A DNA stretch of 64,000 nucleotides from NCBI RefSeq assembly GCF_021190955.1, contig NZ_JAIOAO010000003.1, positions 682,001-746,000 of the forward strand, in the 5' to 3' direction. The translations under genes and the position numbers were made by a program. Each line of letters starts with the position of its first letter. The first letter of the stretch is position 1. This document shows positions 40,283 to 49,435 of this stretch, piece after piece. Under the pieces are notes generated by a model. That model was not told where the DNA came from. It made no database searches and saw only the letters and a program-made list of their open reading frames with translations. Source of the DNA: Parachryseolinea silvisoli. Its GTDB lineage: Bacteria > Bacteroidota > Bacteroidia > Cytophagales > Cyclobacteriaceae.

Positions 40283-43200
40283 ATGTTTAATCCGGTTGCC
40301 ACATACCGCATACAGTTTCATAAGAATTTCAATTTCACTGATTTTGAAAAGATTATACCGTACCTGCAAAAGCTGGGTGTAAAAACGGTTTACGCATCGC
40401 CTATCTTCGAGGCGGTGCCCGGAAGTATGCATGGATACGATGTGATCAATCCGCATCGCATCAATCCCGAGATCGGTACGGACGGCCAGCTTCGCAGCAT
40501 CAGCAAAACGTTGCGTGAAGCCGGCATCTCCTGGTTGCAAGACATCGTTCCCAACCACATGGCCTACCATCCCGAAAACATCTGGCTGATGGATGTACTC
40601 GAGAAAGGTCGGAACTCGGTCTATGCTTCTTTCTTCGATCAGGCCTGGTCAAGCGAGCTTTTTCATGGACGCCTCACCGTGCCGATCCTCGGTGCATCGC
40701 TGGAAGATGTATTGTTCAACCAGGAGCTTCAGGTGATGCGTGCGGAACAACGACTGGTATTTAAGTACTACGACAACGCCTATCCGCTACATCCGCGCTC
40801 ATATACATCGATCTTGCAAGGCACGGATATGCCTGACGCGATAAATGTGTTCATCAATCAGATCGATGAACTGCACACAGTCGAAGAGCCCGTGGCCTAT
40901 ACGCTGCGGTGGCATGAGCTGATCTTGCAGCTCGAAGCGCTCACCCGGCAGGAAGACATGCTGGAATATATCGAGCAACGCATCCTGGCGGTCAATGACA
41001 ATAAAGAACTCTTACGAGCCATTGCCGCCGAACAAAATTACACATTCAGTGCCTGGCATCAGACCGATGAGCGCATAACCTTCCGACGCTTCTTTACGGT
41101 AAACGAGCTGATCGGCCTGAATATGCAATATGAGAAAGTGTTTGAGCACTACCATATGCTGATAAAAACATATGTCGACGAGGGTATATTTCAGGGGTTG
41201 CGCCTGGACCACATCGATGGTTTGTACGATCCTACGCAATACCTCGAACGCCTCCGAGCATTGGTAGGAGAGGATACGTACATCGTAGCCGAAAAAATTC
41301 TGCAACTGAACGAGGATATGCCGGCGTGGCCCATTCAAGGGACCACAGGGTATGAATTTCTGGCTTGGGTTAACAACCTGCTGACACCCCCCGAATCAGA
41401 AAAAACACTCTCGGCATTCTATAGCACGCTCGTGCCCGACGACCCGGCCATCCGTGGCCAGATCCGCGCCAAAAAAGCTAATATCCTGTTTCGCCATATG
41501 GTGGGCGAGCTCAACAATCTCTCCGGCTTCTTACAGGAGTTGAACTTGATTCCGAAAGAACAACGCGAACAAGTCTCGACAGAAGATCTTAAGTCGTGTC
41601 TGGCAGAACTGTTGATCCGTTTCCCAACGTATCGTGCGTATAGCAACAAGCTTCCGCTGGAACCGGCGGACGAACATCAGCTCCGCGCATTATTTCGGGA
41701 TATAAAGCAGGACTTGCCCCAACTTGCCACGGCCGTTGGTTTGTTGGAACAGGCACTACTGGAATCGACGAAAGAAGGCGACGAAGAATACAATACACGT
41801 GCCATCCGTTTCTTTCTTCGCTGCATGCAGTTTGCGGGTCCGCTCATGGCCAAAGGCGTAGAAGATACGCTCATGTATACCTATAATCGCTTTCTGGGGC
41901 ACAACGATGTAGGCGACTCGCCTGAATATTTTGGCCTGGCCGTAGAACAGTTTCACGACATCATGAGACACCGGCAGGAAGCCTGGCCGCTGGCCTTAAA
42001 TGCTACTTCCACGCATGATACCAAACGGGGGGAAGACGTGCGGGCACGTCTCAATGGATTGGCGGCCCTGGCCGGCGATTGGGTAGAGGCAGTGCGCACC
42101 TGGCAGAAACAAAACGCAGTCCTTCGCGAAAAAGACTGCCCGGATGCAAACGATGAGTATTTTATATACCAAACCCTTATCGGGGCACAATCGTCCGACG
42201 CACAGTTTCCCGAGCGGCTCGAAGCCTATTTCACAAAAGCCTTCCGGGAAGCCAAACGCCGTACCGATTGGGCCGCGCCCGATGAGGCCTACGAAGAAGC
42301 CGTCAAAAAATTCACTACGGGGCTACTGGCAGAACAAGGCACGTGGCAGAAATCATTCCGCGCGCTCTCCGCGCGCGTGGCGGAAGCGGGCCTACAAAAT
42401 ACACTCTCCCAGGTATTGCTGAAATTCACGTGTCCGGGCATTCCGGATGTATACCAGGGGTGTGAGCTGTGGGACCTGAGCCTGGTCGACCCGGACAACC
42501 GCCGTCCGGTGGACTATCGTCACCGCCTGGCGCGGTTGGAAGCGCTGGAACAAACTGCCGCCAAAGACCCCGCCGGCATCTGGAGCCAGCTTTGGCAAGA
42601 TCGCCACGACGCGGGAATAAAACTTTGGCTAACAGCCTGCCTGTTTCGCGAGCGGGCCACGTCAGCAGAAGTCTTTTCGCAAGGTGAATATATACCGCTG
42701 GCAGTGGAAGGTACGCACCGTAATCGCATAATTGCCTTTTCACGGAAATATAAAAAGACACAATATATAGTGATCGCGCCACTATACGCCACCGACCAAC
42801 CTGTGGATTGGCAGGACACCCGTGTGCAACTGCCGCCGGACGCGCCGGAGACATGGCAGAATGTATTCACGCGCGAGAAAACAAAGCAATCGAAACACAT
42901 CGCCGTAAAGGATGTGCTCGCAATATGCCCCGTAGGCTTATTAAGTGCCTCTGCCCCGCAAAGCAGCCGGAGTGCAGGTATTATACTGCATATTACGTCG
43001 CTGCCATCAGTGTTTGGCATCGGTGACCTGGGACCGCAGGCCTATTCCTTTGCCGACTTCTTGTATCGCGCCCACCAAACAGTGTGGCAGCTTCTTCCCT
43101 TAAACCCTACCTCGCAAAGTAGTGACGAGTCACCCTACAGTGCGTACTCCGCCATGGCCGGAAATCCCTGGCTCATTAGTCCCGAACTGTTGGCAGAAGA

Positions 43201-44464
43201 TGGTCTGCTCACAACGGATGAACTGGCTGCATCGAGAGTGCCCGCCACCGCAGCCATCGACTTCGCTGCAGTAAAGAAGATAAAACAGCCGCTGTATGAC
43301 CGTGCCTGGACGCGCTTTAAAACAGGAAACTACCCGGCACTGCAGCAGGAGCTCGACGCATTTGTGAAGACGGAGGCAACGTGGCTAAGCGACTTCTCAG
43401 CCTACGAAGCACTTCGCGAGCATCATCATGAAAAGAGCTGGGCATCCTGGCCGAAGGAATTCAGAATGCGCGACCCTCAGGCGTTGCAACAATTCTGTCA
43501 GGCGCATAGCGATCGCCTGGACAAAACGCGGTGGTTGCAGTTTATAGTCGATCGTCAGTGGAAGCGGCTAAAATCCTATTGCCGTAGTTTGGACATCAGC
43601 TTCCTGGGTGACATACCATTCTATATGAGCTACGACTCCGCCGACGTTTGGGCCAATCCAACACTGTTTGGTTTGGATGATAAGCTCCGTCCGCAATATA
43701 TCGCCGGCGTGCCCCCCGATTATTTCAATGATCAGGGGCAACTGTGGGGAATGCCGGTATATTGCTGGGATAAGTTGAAAGAGTCGGGATACGCGTGGTG
43801 GATCGATCGCTTGCGTAAAAATATTGAACTTTACGACCAGGTCCGCCTGGATCATTTTCGTGCGTTTGAATCCTATTGGGAAGTGCCCGCCGATGCGGAA
43901 ACAGCGGTAGGAGGAAAGTGGCAAAAAGGCCCGGGGGCCGATTTTTTCCATACGATAGGGCAAGCGTTAGGGAAATTGCCGTTCGTAGCAGAAGACCTGG
44001 GCGAAATAACCGAGGATGTATATGCTTTACGCGATGCGTTTGGTTTTCCGGGAATGAAAGTACTTCAATTTGCATTCGGCGACGAATTGCGATCATCGCC
44101 CTATGCACCGCATAATTTCGAAAACACAAACTTCATCGTGTACACGGGCACACATGATAATGATACAACACGCGGGTGGTTTACAGATTTGGATGCGGCG
44201 GTCCGCAAAACAGTGGTGGAGTATACCGGCACCACGGCAGAGATAAACACAGTGCCTTCCGCCCTGGTAAGACTTGCCCATGCTTCCATTGCGCGAATGG
44301 CCATCGTTCCCATGCAGGACATTCTCGGGTTGGCCAGCGATGCCCGCATGAACACACCGGGGTCGGTGGGAGCGAACTGGCGCTGGCGCATGGAGCCCCA
44401 CGCCATAACCGCGGCGACAGAAGAGTCGCTGCGTACGCTAACACAATATTATAACCGGGGTTAG
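40283..44464 (+). CDS. treY-malQ: Fusion of malto-oligosyltrehalose synthase (TreY) and 4-alpha-glucanotransferase (MalQ)
   Basis: 1393-aa two-enzyme protein. Residues 1 to about 880 are TreY (GH13): MFNPVATYRIQFHKNF, GSMHGYDV, nucleophile D309 in GLRLDHIDGLYD, acid E337 in IVAEKIL, and STHDTKRGEDVRARL. TreY converts the reducing end of a maltodextrin into a trehalose unit. From about residue 897 (SAGIILHITSLPS) the rest is MalQ (GH77), complete with D1190 (RLDHFRAFE), E1237 (AEDLGEI) and D1292 (GTHDNDTTRG). MalQ disproportionates short maltodextrins. The frame is continuous with a proline- and serine-containing junction near 890, so both halves should be made as one chain. It is the last gene of the operon. 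Confidence 0.93.
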   Translation: MFNPVATYRIQFHKNFNFTDFEKIIPYLQKLGVKTVYASPIFEAVPGSMHGYDVINPHRINPEIGTDGQLRSISKTLREAGISWLQDIVPNHMAYHPENIWLMDVLEKGRNSVYASFFDQAWSSELFHGRLTVPILGASLEDVLFNQELQVMRAEQRLVFKYYDNAYPLHPRSYTSILQGTDMPDAINVFINQIDELHTVEEPVAYTLRWHELILQLEALTRQEDMLEYIEQRILAVNDNKELLRAIAAEQNYTFSAWHQTDERITFRRFFTVNELIGLNMQYEKVFEHYHMLIKTYVDEGIFQGLRLDHIDGLYDPTQYLERLRALVGEDTYIVAEKILQLNEDMPAWPIQGTTGYEFLAWVNNLLTPPESEKTLSAFYSTLVPDDPAIRGQIRAKKANILFRHMVGELNNLSGFLQELNLIPKEQREQVSTEDLKSCLAELLIRFPTYRAYSNKLPLEPADEHQLRALFRDIKQDLPQLATAVGLLEQALLESTKEGDEEYNTRAIRFFLRCMQFAGPLMAKGVEDTLMYTYNRFLGHNDVGDSPEYFGLAVEQFHDIMRHRQEAWPLALNATSTHDTKRGEDVRARLNGLAALAGDWVEAVRTWQKQNAVLREKDCPDANDEYFIYQTLIGAQSSDAQFPERLEAYFTKAFREAKRRTDWAAPDEAYEEAVKKFTTGLLAEQGTWQKSFRALSARVAEAGLQNTLSQVLLKFTCPGIPDVYQGCELWDLSLVDPDNRRPVDYRHRLARLEALEQTAAKDPAGIWSQLWQDRHDAGIKLWLTACLFRERATSAEVFSQGEYIPLAVEGTHRNRIIAFSRKYKKTQYIVIAPLYATDQPVDWQDTRVQLPPDAPETWQNVFTREKTKQSKHIAVKDVLAICPVGLLSASAPQSSRSAGIILHITSLPSVFGIGDLGPQAYSFADFLYRAHQTVWQLLPLNPTSQSSDESPYSAYSAMAGNPWLISPELLAEDGLLTTDELAASRVPATAAIDFAAVKKIKQPLYDRAWTRFKTGNYPALQQELDAFVKTEATWLSDFSAYEALREHHHEKSWASWPKEFRMRDPQALQQFCQAHSDRLDKTRWLQFIVDRQWKRLKSYCRSLDISFLGDIPFYMSYDSADVWANPTLFGLDDKLRPQYIAGVPPDYFNDQGQLWGMPVYCWDKLKESGYAWWIDRLRKNIELYDQVRLDHFRAFESYWEVPADAETAVGGKWQKGPGADFFHTIGQALGKLPFVAEDLGEITEDVYALRDAFGFPGMKVLQFAFGDELRSSPYAPHNFENTNFIVYTGTHDNDTTRGWFTDLDAAVRKTVVEYTGTTAEINTVPSALVRLAHASIARMAIVPMQDILGLASDARMNTPGSVGANWRWRMEPHAITAATEESLRTLTQYYNRG

Positions 44465-44471
44465 CCCCGGT
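44454..44471. terminator. Hairpin at the end of treY-malQ
   Basis: ACCGGGG (44454-44460) pairs perfectly with CCCCGGT (44465-44471). The TTAG loop contains the treY-malQ stop codon. There is no T-run, so its termination strength is doubtful. It lies between two convergent genes. Confidence 0.4.
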
Positions 44472-44475
44472 AAAG

Positions 44476-45057
44476 TTAGTTGGCTTTCTTCTCTTCTTTG
44501 ATGCTTTCACGGGCCAGCTTCGCCATCTCCAGATGGTGTGCCAGGATTGGCAACTTAGCGGTAGCCCAGGCCTTCAGATCGCCATCATTCCCTTTCTCAG
44601 ATTCTTTTCGAAAGGTATCGATATCCTTCTGGTGATCGTCCACCATCATGTCGGCATAGGCCTTGTCAAAATCTTTTCCCGCCTTTTGAGACAGATCGTC
44701 TACCATACGCCGGCTCTTTTCGCTTAAAGAGTCGGGCAATGTTATATTCTTTTGCCCTGCCAGCGCCTTAAGTTCTTCGTTGGCTTTACTGTGGTCCAGC
44801 TCCATAGTCTTTCCCAGTTCCTGAATTGCCGGCGTGACGCTTTTTGTCTGCGCAAGCTTACCGAGCGTAACTTCCAGCAGACCGCCATCGGCCGCAGCAA
44901 CGGCAAACTCGCCGTCCGCTTCAAGATCGAGGGTGTCAAGTTTTTTGTCATTCTCAGCCTCGGCCGCCTCGGTGCTGTCTGGCGACTTGTTACCGCACGA
45001 GGTGAAGGACAACAGGGCCGCGAAAGCGACAAGGGATAGATAGATGCGCGTATTCAT
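44476..45057 (-). CDS. DUF4142 domain lipoprotein
   Basis: 193-aa predicted lipoprotein (lipobox LSFTSC, C21). The mature part is helical and acidic and fits DUF4142: LEVTLGKLAQTKS, ELGKTMELDHSKANEELKALA, MMVDDHQKDIDTFRKESEKG and LPILAHHLEMAK. This is the ferritin-like helical-bundle family of unknown function. It lies downstream of the nei-like gene on the same strand with 50 bp between them. Confidence 0.88.
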   Translation of the reverse strand: MNTRIYLSLVAFAALLSFTSCGNKSPDSTEAAEAENDKKLDTLDLEADGEFAVAAADGGLLEVTLGKLAQTKSVTPAIQELGKTMELDHSKANEELKALAGQKNITLPDSLSEKSRRMVDDLSQKAGKDFDKAYADMMVDDHQKDIDTFRKESEKGNDGDLKAWATAKLPILAHHLEMAKLARESIKEEKKAN

Positions 45058-45107
45058 AATGAATAATATTTCCTTGAAAAATTAAAAAAGTATGCCACTC
45101 ACAATGG

Positions 45108-45842
45108 CTAAACATATAACTTCTGGCATACGTCGCAGTAAAACGTGCGACGGTTCGTCTTGCCTAGATACTCTTTTTGAAGCGGCGCCCCATCGCGCGG
45201 GCAGGTCTTTTTAGTGTGCGCCTGCCAATGTTTTCGTAAGGTGAACTCCCGTTTCCAGGCTAAAAAGTCGAAGCTATAGCGGACTACTTCGTCGATCAGC
45301 TGTCGGCGCTTGGCCGCCGGTAATTTTCCCACGAGGCTTTGGGGATGGATGTGTGTCCGGAAAAGCACTTCGTTTTTGATAATGTTCCCCGAACCCGAAA
45401 AGATAGACTGATCCAGCAATGCGTCACACACCAGCATGTCGGGATTGTCCTTGAGCTTTTGCAGCGCCTGCGCCGGGTCCCACTGGTCGCTCATCACGTC
45501 CGCCGCCCAATCGTAGAGGTCGTCCAGCGGCTCTTCCAGTAGGCGCAATCCGCAAGCATAAAAATTTATCTCGCCGTTCTTGAATTGAAGGCTAAGACGA
45601 GGGGTTTTATCCTTGCGTTCGTTGATGAGATACGATCCGAACAATAAAAAATGAATTCGAAGCGTAAAGGTGGGGAAGCAAATTAGAAAATGCTTTCCCC
45701 AACTTTTAAAGCTGCGTATAGACTTACCTTCCAGCATCGCCGGATCAAACTGCTGGGTGTTGCCAGAAGCATGCAGTATTTTTTTTCGGGCATACACACT
45801 GACAGCTTCTTTCAGAATGATGATCGACGGACCTTCAGGCAT
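45108..45842 (-). CDS. Fpg/Nei family DNA glycosylase (endonuclease VIII-like)
   Basis: 244-aa base-excision repair enzyme. The ATG at 45842 gives MPEGPS, so after Met removal Pro2 is the catalytic nucleophile and Glu3 its partner; longer frames upstream would destroy this. FHL-type strand RIHFLLFGSYL and the helix-two-turn-helix SIFSGSGNIIKNEVLFR (Asn for DNA contact) are visible. The C-terminal zinc finger is unusual: the first pair is HTKKTCPRDG, with Asp where CxxC would be expected, while the second pair CDVC is normal; His may replace the cysteine. It follows the truncated oxidoreductase by 16 bp. Confidence 0.9.
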   Translation of the reverse strand: MPEGPSIIILKEAVSVYARKKILHASGNTQQFDPAMLEGKSIRSFKSWGKHFLICFPTFTLRIHFLLFGSYLINERKDKTPRLSLQFKNGEINFYACGLRLLEEPLDDLYDWAADVMSDQWDPAQALQKLKDNPDMLVCDALLDQSIFSGSGNIIKNEVLFRTHIHPQSLVGKLPAAKRRQLIDEVVRYSFDFLAWKREFTLRKHWQAHTKKTCPRDGAPLQKEYLGKTNRRTFYCDVCQKLYV

Positions 45843-45858
45843 AGTGGCAAGGGTAACG

Positions 45859-46737
45859 TTACGATTTGGACTCCACCGCGCTGCGTAGCGACACAACCTC
45901 CAGGTCTGCACTGGCAGGGCCGGTCAGCACCTTTCCGTCTGGCGAATACCGCGCGCCGTGGCAAGGACAATCCCAGCTTTGCTCCGCAAGGTTCCAGGCG
46001 ACATGGCACCCCATGTGGGTGCATGTCGGCGATACGGCATGCAACGCACCTTCACTGTCGCGGGACAAAGCAATCGACTTGCCTTCGTATTCTACAACCT
46101 GGCCTTCGCCGGGCGCAAGATTTGCCAGATCTTGTAAGGCCTCCGTGGCAAACCAACCGCCGATAAGGTTTTTCGCCACATCCAGGTTGTTCTGCATAAA
46201 GCTTGTAAAGCCTGCCACCGGTTTAATGCGCGAAGGACTGAACAGCTCCTGGTATACATTTTCTTGCTTCGTGATCAGGTCGCGCAGGATGCCTGCGGCC
46301 ACAGTGCTATAGGTCATGCCGTTGCCACCATACCCCGTGGCCACATAGATATTATTTCCATGCATGGGCAGGTTGCCGATATACGGTAGTCCGTCGACCG
46401 GTTCAAAGTATTGAGACGACCACTGATACGCGATCGACTCAACGGCAAAGTATTTTCGAACATGTGCCTCCAACGTACGGAAACACTTTTCCGTGTTTTC
46501 CTCATGCCCCGTTTTGTGATCTTCACCACCGGCAATTAAATACGACTTACCGTCGACAACCTGTGTGCGGTAATAGTGGTATGGATCATACATATCATAG
46601 CAAAGCCCTTCCGGGTATTGGCCGTCGGTCAGGGTGACGGCCATAGCATAGCTTCTCCAGGGGGCCAGGCGCAGGTGCAACAGGTTTATACCCGGCGGCG
46701 TGTGGGTGGCATACACCAGGTTAGCCCATAAGGTCAT
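45859..46737 (-). pseudogene. 5'-truncated FAD-dependent oxidoreductase with C-terminal Rieske domain
   Basis: 292 codons remain open. They start inside a conserved segment (NLVYATHTPPGINLLHLR) that in full-length DadA-like/Rieske fusion proteins lies some 220 residues from the N-terminus, so the FAD-binding Rossmann GxGxxG part is missing. The remainder has GYGGNGMTYSTVAAGIL of the oxidoreductase fold and a complete Rieske site: C239, H241 (CTHMGC), C257 and H260 (CPCHG). Homology begins at about 46722, only a few bases from where the HAD homology on the other strand begins. The ATG at 46737 is probably a chance start. It most likely encodes no active oxidoreductase, although a Rieske-containing fragment could be made. 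Confidence 0.75.
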
Positions 46738-47086
46738 GTGTATGGGGCCAGAAGAAGAGATATCCTCGCTGCAAGAAGCCCTCGAACGTGGCTTTTCAAC
46801 AGAAGTGCACGCCTATCGATCAAAATCCACCTACCTCGAAATAGCACCGCGTGCCATTTCCAAAGCATCGGGCATGGCACTGGTGCTCAAAACCTGCTAC
46901 GGCCTGAATGCCTCAAATGCTATGGCGTTTGGCGACAACTATAACGATATGGATATGCTCGCAGCGGCCGGGTGGGGGATTGCCGTGGCCAATGGTCGGG
47001 AAGAAGTAAAGGTACTGGCAAAAGAGATAACGCAGGCCAACATTGACGACGGCGTGGCGCAGGCCATCGAAAGATATCTGCTGTAG
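46700..47086 (+). pseudogene. 5'-truncated Cof-type HAD phosphatase
   Basis: 128 codons from a GTG at 46700. From HKVMCMGPEEEI onwards the sequence matches the second half of Cof-like HAD hydrolases: K55 in the motif III region (RAISKASGMAL) and GDNYNDMDML (motif IV, 78-87). The N-terminal half with the nucleophile DxDGT motif is absent. The first eight residues are translated from the opposite-strand oxidoreductase sequence and are not HAD-like. With no nucleophile it cannot work as a phosphatase. Confidence 0.75.
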
Positions 47087-47088
47087 CG

Positions 47089-47499
47089 CTAGCGCCGCAA
47101 GTCCGGCTGTTGGCGTACGCATTCGACAATAGCCGCAATCATTTCATTAAATCCTTTCACAGTAGACGGCTTGGTAATAAACAGGTCGGCGCCCAGCTGC
47201 AGGCATTGGTCGCGCTCCGGCTGCGAAGAAGCCGTCGTAAGAATAACCACCGGCAGACTTTGCAGGCGTGGCTGCGCTTTGAGGCGGGTTAAGATTTCCC
47301 GCCCGTGAAGTTTGGGCAAATTCAAATCCAGCACAACGATGTCCGGCAGCGTCTCACATTGCTCCAGGTGCGGCACCACCTTGTCACCCTGGCTGATCGT
47401 CTCCATATGGTACGGCACGTCGTTGTCGTGCAGCGCCTGTATCATCAACTCAACGTCGTCTGGATCGTCTTCAACCAACAGAATAGAATAGGTGTTCAT
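47089..47499 (-). CDS. Single-domain response regulator (CheY-like)
   Basis: 136-aa receiver domain with no output domain. The acidic pocket is EDDPDD at 10-15, the phosphoacceptor D58 is in VVLDLNLPKLHG, and T89 and K110 (TKP) complete the site. The ATG at 47499 begins MNTYSILLVEDD; upstream in-frame sequence is not receiver-like. This Rcp1/CheY-like type usually acts with a phytochrome-like or hybrid kinase; no kinase is adjacent. Its stop is 2 bp from that of the truncated HAD gene. Confidence 0.92.
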   Translation of the reverse strand: MNTYSILLVEDDPDDVELMIQALHDNDVPYHMETISQGDKVVPHLEQCETLPDIVVLDLNLPKLHGREILTRLKAQPRLQSLPVVILTTASSQPERDQCLQLGADLFITKPSTVKGFNEMIAAIVECVRQQPDLRR

Positions 47500-47549
47500 G
47501 GGTGCTAAAGATACAATTTCACACACGATAATCGCATCGCGAAAACGAC

Positions 47550-48644
47550 TTAATAGATGGTTCGGAAACAATTCCAGGGCGTGTTGCCCTTGTCCGCAGG
47601 GTCCTTTTTCTTACCATAATATCCATCCAGAAAACTGCGCGTGTCCGACCACACTGTTTGAATAATACCCTGAAAGTTCTCCTTTATTTCCGGCGTGGCA
47701 TCCCGCCGGAAGGTACGCATGTCTTCCACCTGGTTTAAGGCCACCGATGGATTACGCCACGGACACGTCGCCACTTTAAACCCTTTCATGGCAAAGTATA
47801 CCGGTGTCTTATCAGGGCGCTCATAATGCCAGTCGCAGATCATCACATCTTTGGGGATCATATCGATGGCCCGGTGTGTATTGTTCAGACTGGCCTCCCA
47901 CATCCCCAGTCCGGTAGTCTTACCATCGATCAGGCGGTCGCCCCAGATCCACAGTTGCCGGTTGCGCTGCGCCAGGTAGTCGCGTAACACCCGCACCTCA
48001 CCAGCAAAAAGCTCCGCCTTGTCGCGGCCGCCACACCGCGGACACTTATCGTCGCCGATATAGAAGACCTCGTCCATGCCGGCGTGAAACGCGTCCGATT
48101 CAAAAGCGTCGCAGATCTCATCCATCAGTGAAAACACGATTGGGTGCACTTCCGGGTGCAGGGGGCAATAGCTCTTGCAATACAGTCCGTCGGCGTTGGG
48201 CCAGCTATATTTTTCGGGCATCTTGACGTGGGGCGTCTCATCCAACTGCGGATAAACCCGCAGCAGGTTGTGAACGGTTCCTGCCCAGGACTGGTGGCCC
48301 AACAGGTTGATCTGCGGAATCACGCGAATGCCTCCGCGCTTACACGCCCAGACCATCTTCTTAACGTCGTCCTTGCTGAGGGCCACGCTGTCGCGTAGCT
48401 CGGGATGGTGAACAAACTGGTAGTTCCAGTCAATCCGTAAAATCAGGGTATTTACCTTTCGTGGAACCAGTTCCTCCGAAATAAACTTCACGAACTGATC
48501 GACGTCCGCCGGGCGCGGCGCAGCAATACAAAACCCGCGGAGCGGAAAAGTGACAATTTCTTTCTGCTGAGCAGGTAAAATACCGGGTAGCAAGAACAGC
48601 GCCATGGCCAGAAGCCGGAAGAATGATTTCGGAGGATTCATCAT
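47550..48644 (-). CDS. Glycoside hydrolase family 20-like secreted enzyme
   Basis: About 364 aa. Signal peptide MMNPPKSFFRLLAMALFLLP through PAQQ; starts at 48644 and 48641 are adjacent ATGs. The barrel has NTLILRIDWNYQ, GIRVIPQINLLGHQSW and the GH20 catalytic pair D191-E192 in FHAGMDEVFYIG. A CPRCGG metal-like motif (about 201-206) follows. GH20 enzymes are beta-N-acetylhexosaminidases, but this short form without the N-terminal GH20b domain may have another substrate. It is divergent from the GreA-like gene. Confidence 0.8.
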   Translation of the reverse strand: MMNPPKSFFRLLAMALFLLPGILPAQQKEIVTFPLRGFCIAAPRPADVDQFVKFISEELVPRKVNTLILRIDWNYQFVHHPELRDSVALSKDDVKKMVWACKRGGIRVIPQINLLGHQSWAGTVHNLLRVYPQLDETPHVKMPEKYSWPNADGLYCKSYCPLHPEVHPIVFSLMDEICDAFESDAFHAGMDEVFYIGDDKCPRCGGRDKAELFAGEVRVLRDYLAQRNRQLWIWGDRLIDGKTTGLGMWEASLNNTHRAIDMIPKDVMICDWHYERPDKTPVYFAMKGFKVATCPWRNPSVALNQVEDMRTFRRDATPEIKENFQGIIQTVWSDTRSFLDGYYGKKKDPADKGNTPWNCFRTIY

Positions 48645-48714
48645 GATAATACTAGGAAATATGGTATCCAAAATATCAATATTGTAGAATTTCACGAAGC
48701 GTTTTTAAACACAC

Positions 48715-49167
48715 ATGAGCACACACAAGCAAAAACTTTACGCGCTCTGCAGGGACCACGTACAGCGTCGCATCCAGGACATCAGCCAGGCCCTGGAAGA
48801 AGTAAAAGAGTCGGCCAATGAAGAGACTAAAAGCACCGCAGGCGATAAATATGAGACCGCCCGTGCCATGGCGCAAAACGAAATGGAGAAGCTCAATGCG
48901 CAGCTACAGGAAAACCGAAAGCTTCAGCAAGTACTGGAACAGATCGACCCGCTGCGAAGCGCCCCGATCATACAGCTCGGCAGCGCCGTAAGAACCACGC
49001 AGGGAAACTTCTATATAGCGGTAAGCGCCGGTGCACTCGGTGAGGGCAAAGAAGCATACTTCGCGATCTCCCCGGCATCACCGATCGGGACCCTGCTCAT
49101 CGGGCGGAAAGTGGGCGATGAATTTCAGTTTAACAAAAAAACATACCGCATCGATTCTGTTGAATAA
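48715..49167 (+). CDS. GreA/GreB-like C-terminal domain protein with N-terminal coiled coil
   Basis: 150 aa. Residues 1-80 are charged and helical (QDISQALEEVKESANEETKS, then NEMEKLNAQLQENRKL), like the GreA coiled coil but with little sequence identity. The C-terminus contains ISPASPIGTLLIGRKVGDEF, the signature of the FKBP-like domain of GreA/GreB. Homologues in Bacteroidota are often mislabelled as 3-oxoacyl-ACP synthase. It may bind the RNA polymerase secondary channel; this is inference. Confidence 0.78.
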   Translation: MSTHKQKLYALCRDHVQRRIQDISQALEEVKESANEETKSTAGDKYETARAMAQNEMEKLNAQLQENRKLQQVLEQIDPLRSAPIIQLGSAVRTTQGNFYIAVSAGALGEGKEAYFAISPASPIGTLLIGRKVGDEFQFNKKTYRIDSVE

Positions 49168-49435
49168 CCGGCTCGACCCCAGATCTTGTACACCCTGACG
49201 GTAACGACCTATGCCCCATATCTCGATCATTCCGCGAGGCGGTTGGAAATGAAAAGTGCCTGAATTGGCTGGGTTAATAGATAAAATCCCGTCTGCAGGG
49301 TTATGAATACGGGATAAAGATTTCCGGAATCCCGGAATTAAGATGTCAATCGCCGGAACTGATTGTTAAAAAACGTGTGTTATTGGAAAGAATTCTCGTT
49401 TTTTGTTTCAACAAGCATAGCTGACTGACCCGTGC
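49168..49435. other. Intergenic region with a 7-bp inverted repeat, before cysE
   Basis: 268 bp without a gene. ATCCCGT (49286-49292) and ACGGGAT (49309-49315) can pair around 16 nt. TTCCGGAATCCCGGAA lies shortly after at about 49321-49336. The last 60 bp are AT-rich and should contain the cysE promoter. No riboswitch was recognised. Confidence 0.45.

Noticed and set aside
45690-46166. 158-codon plus-strand frame across the nei-like and oxidoreductase genes
   Set aside because: It runs antisense across two recognisable genes and their junction, with low-complexity composition.
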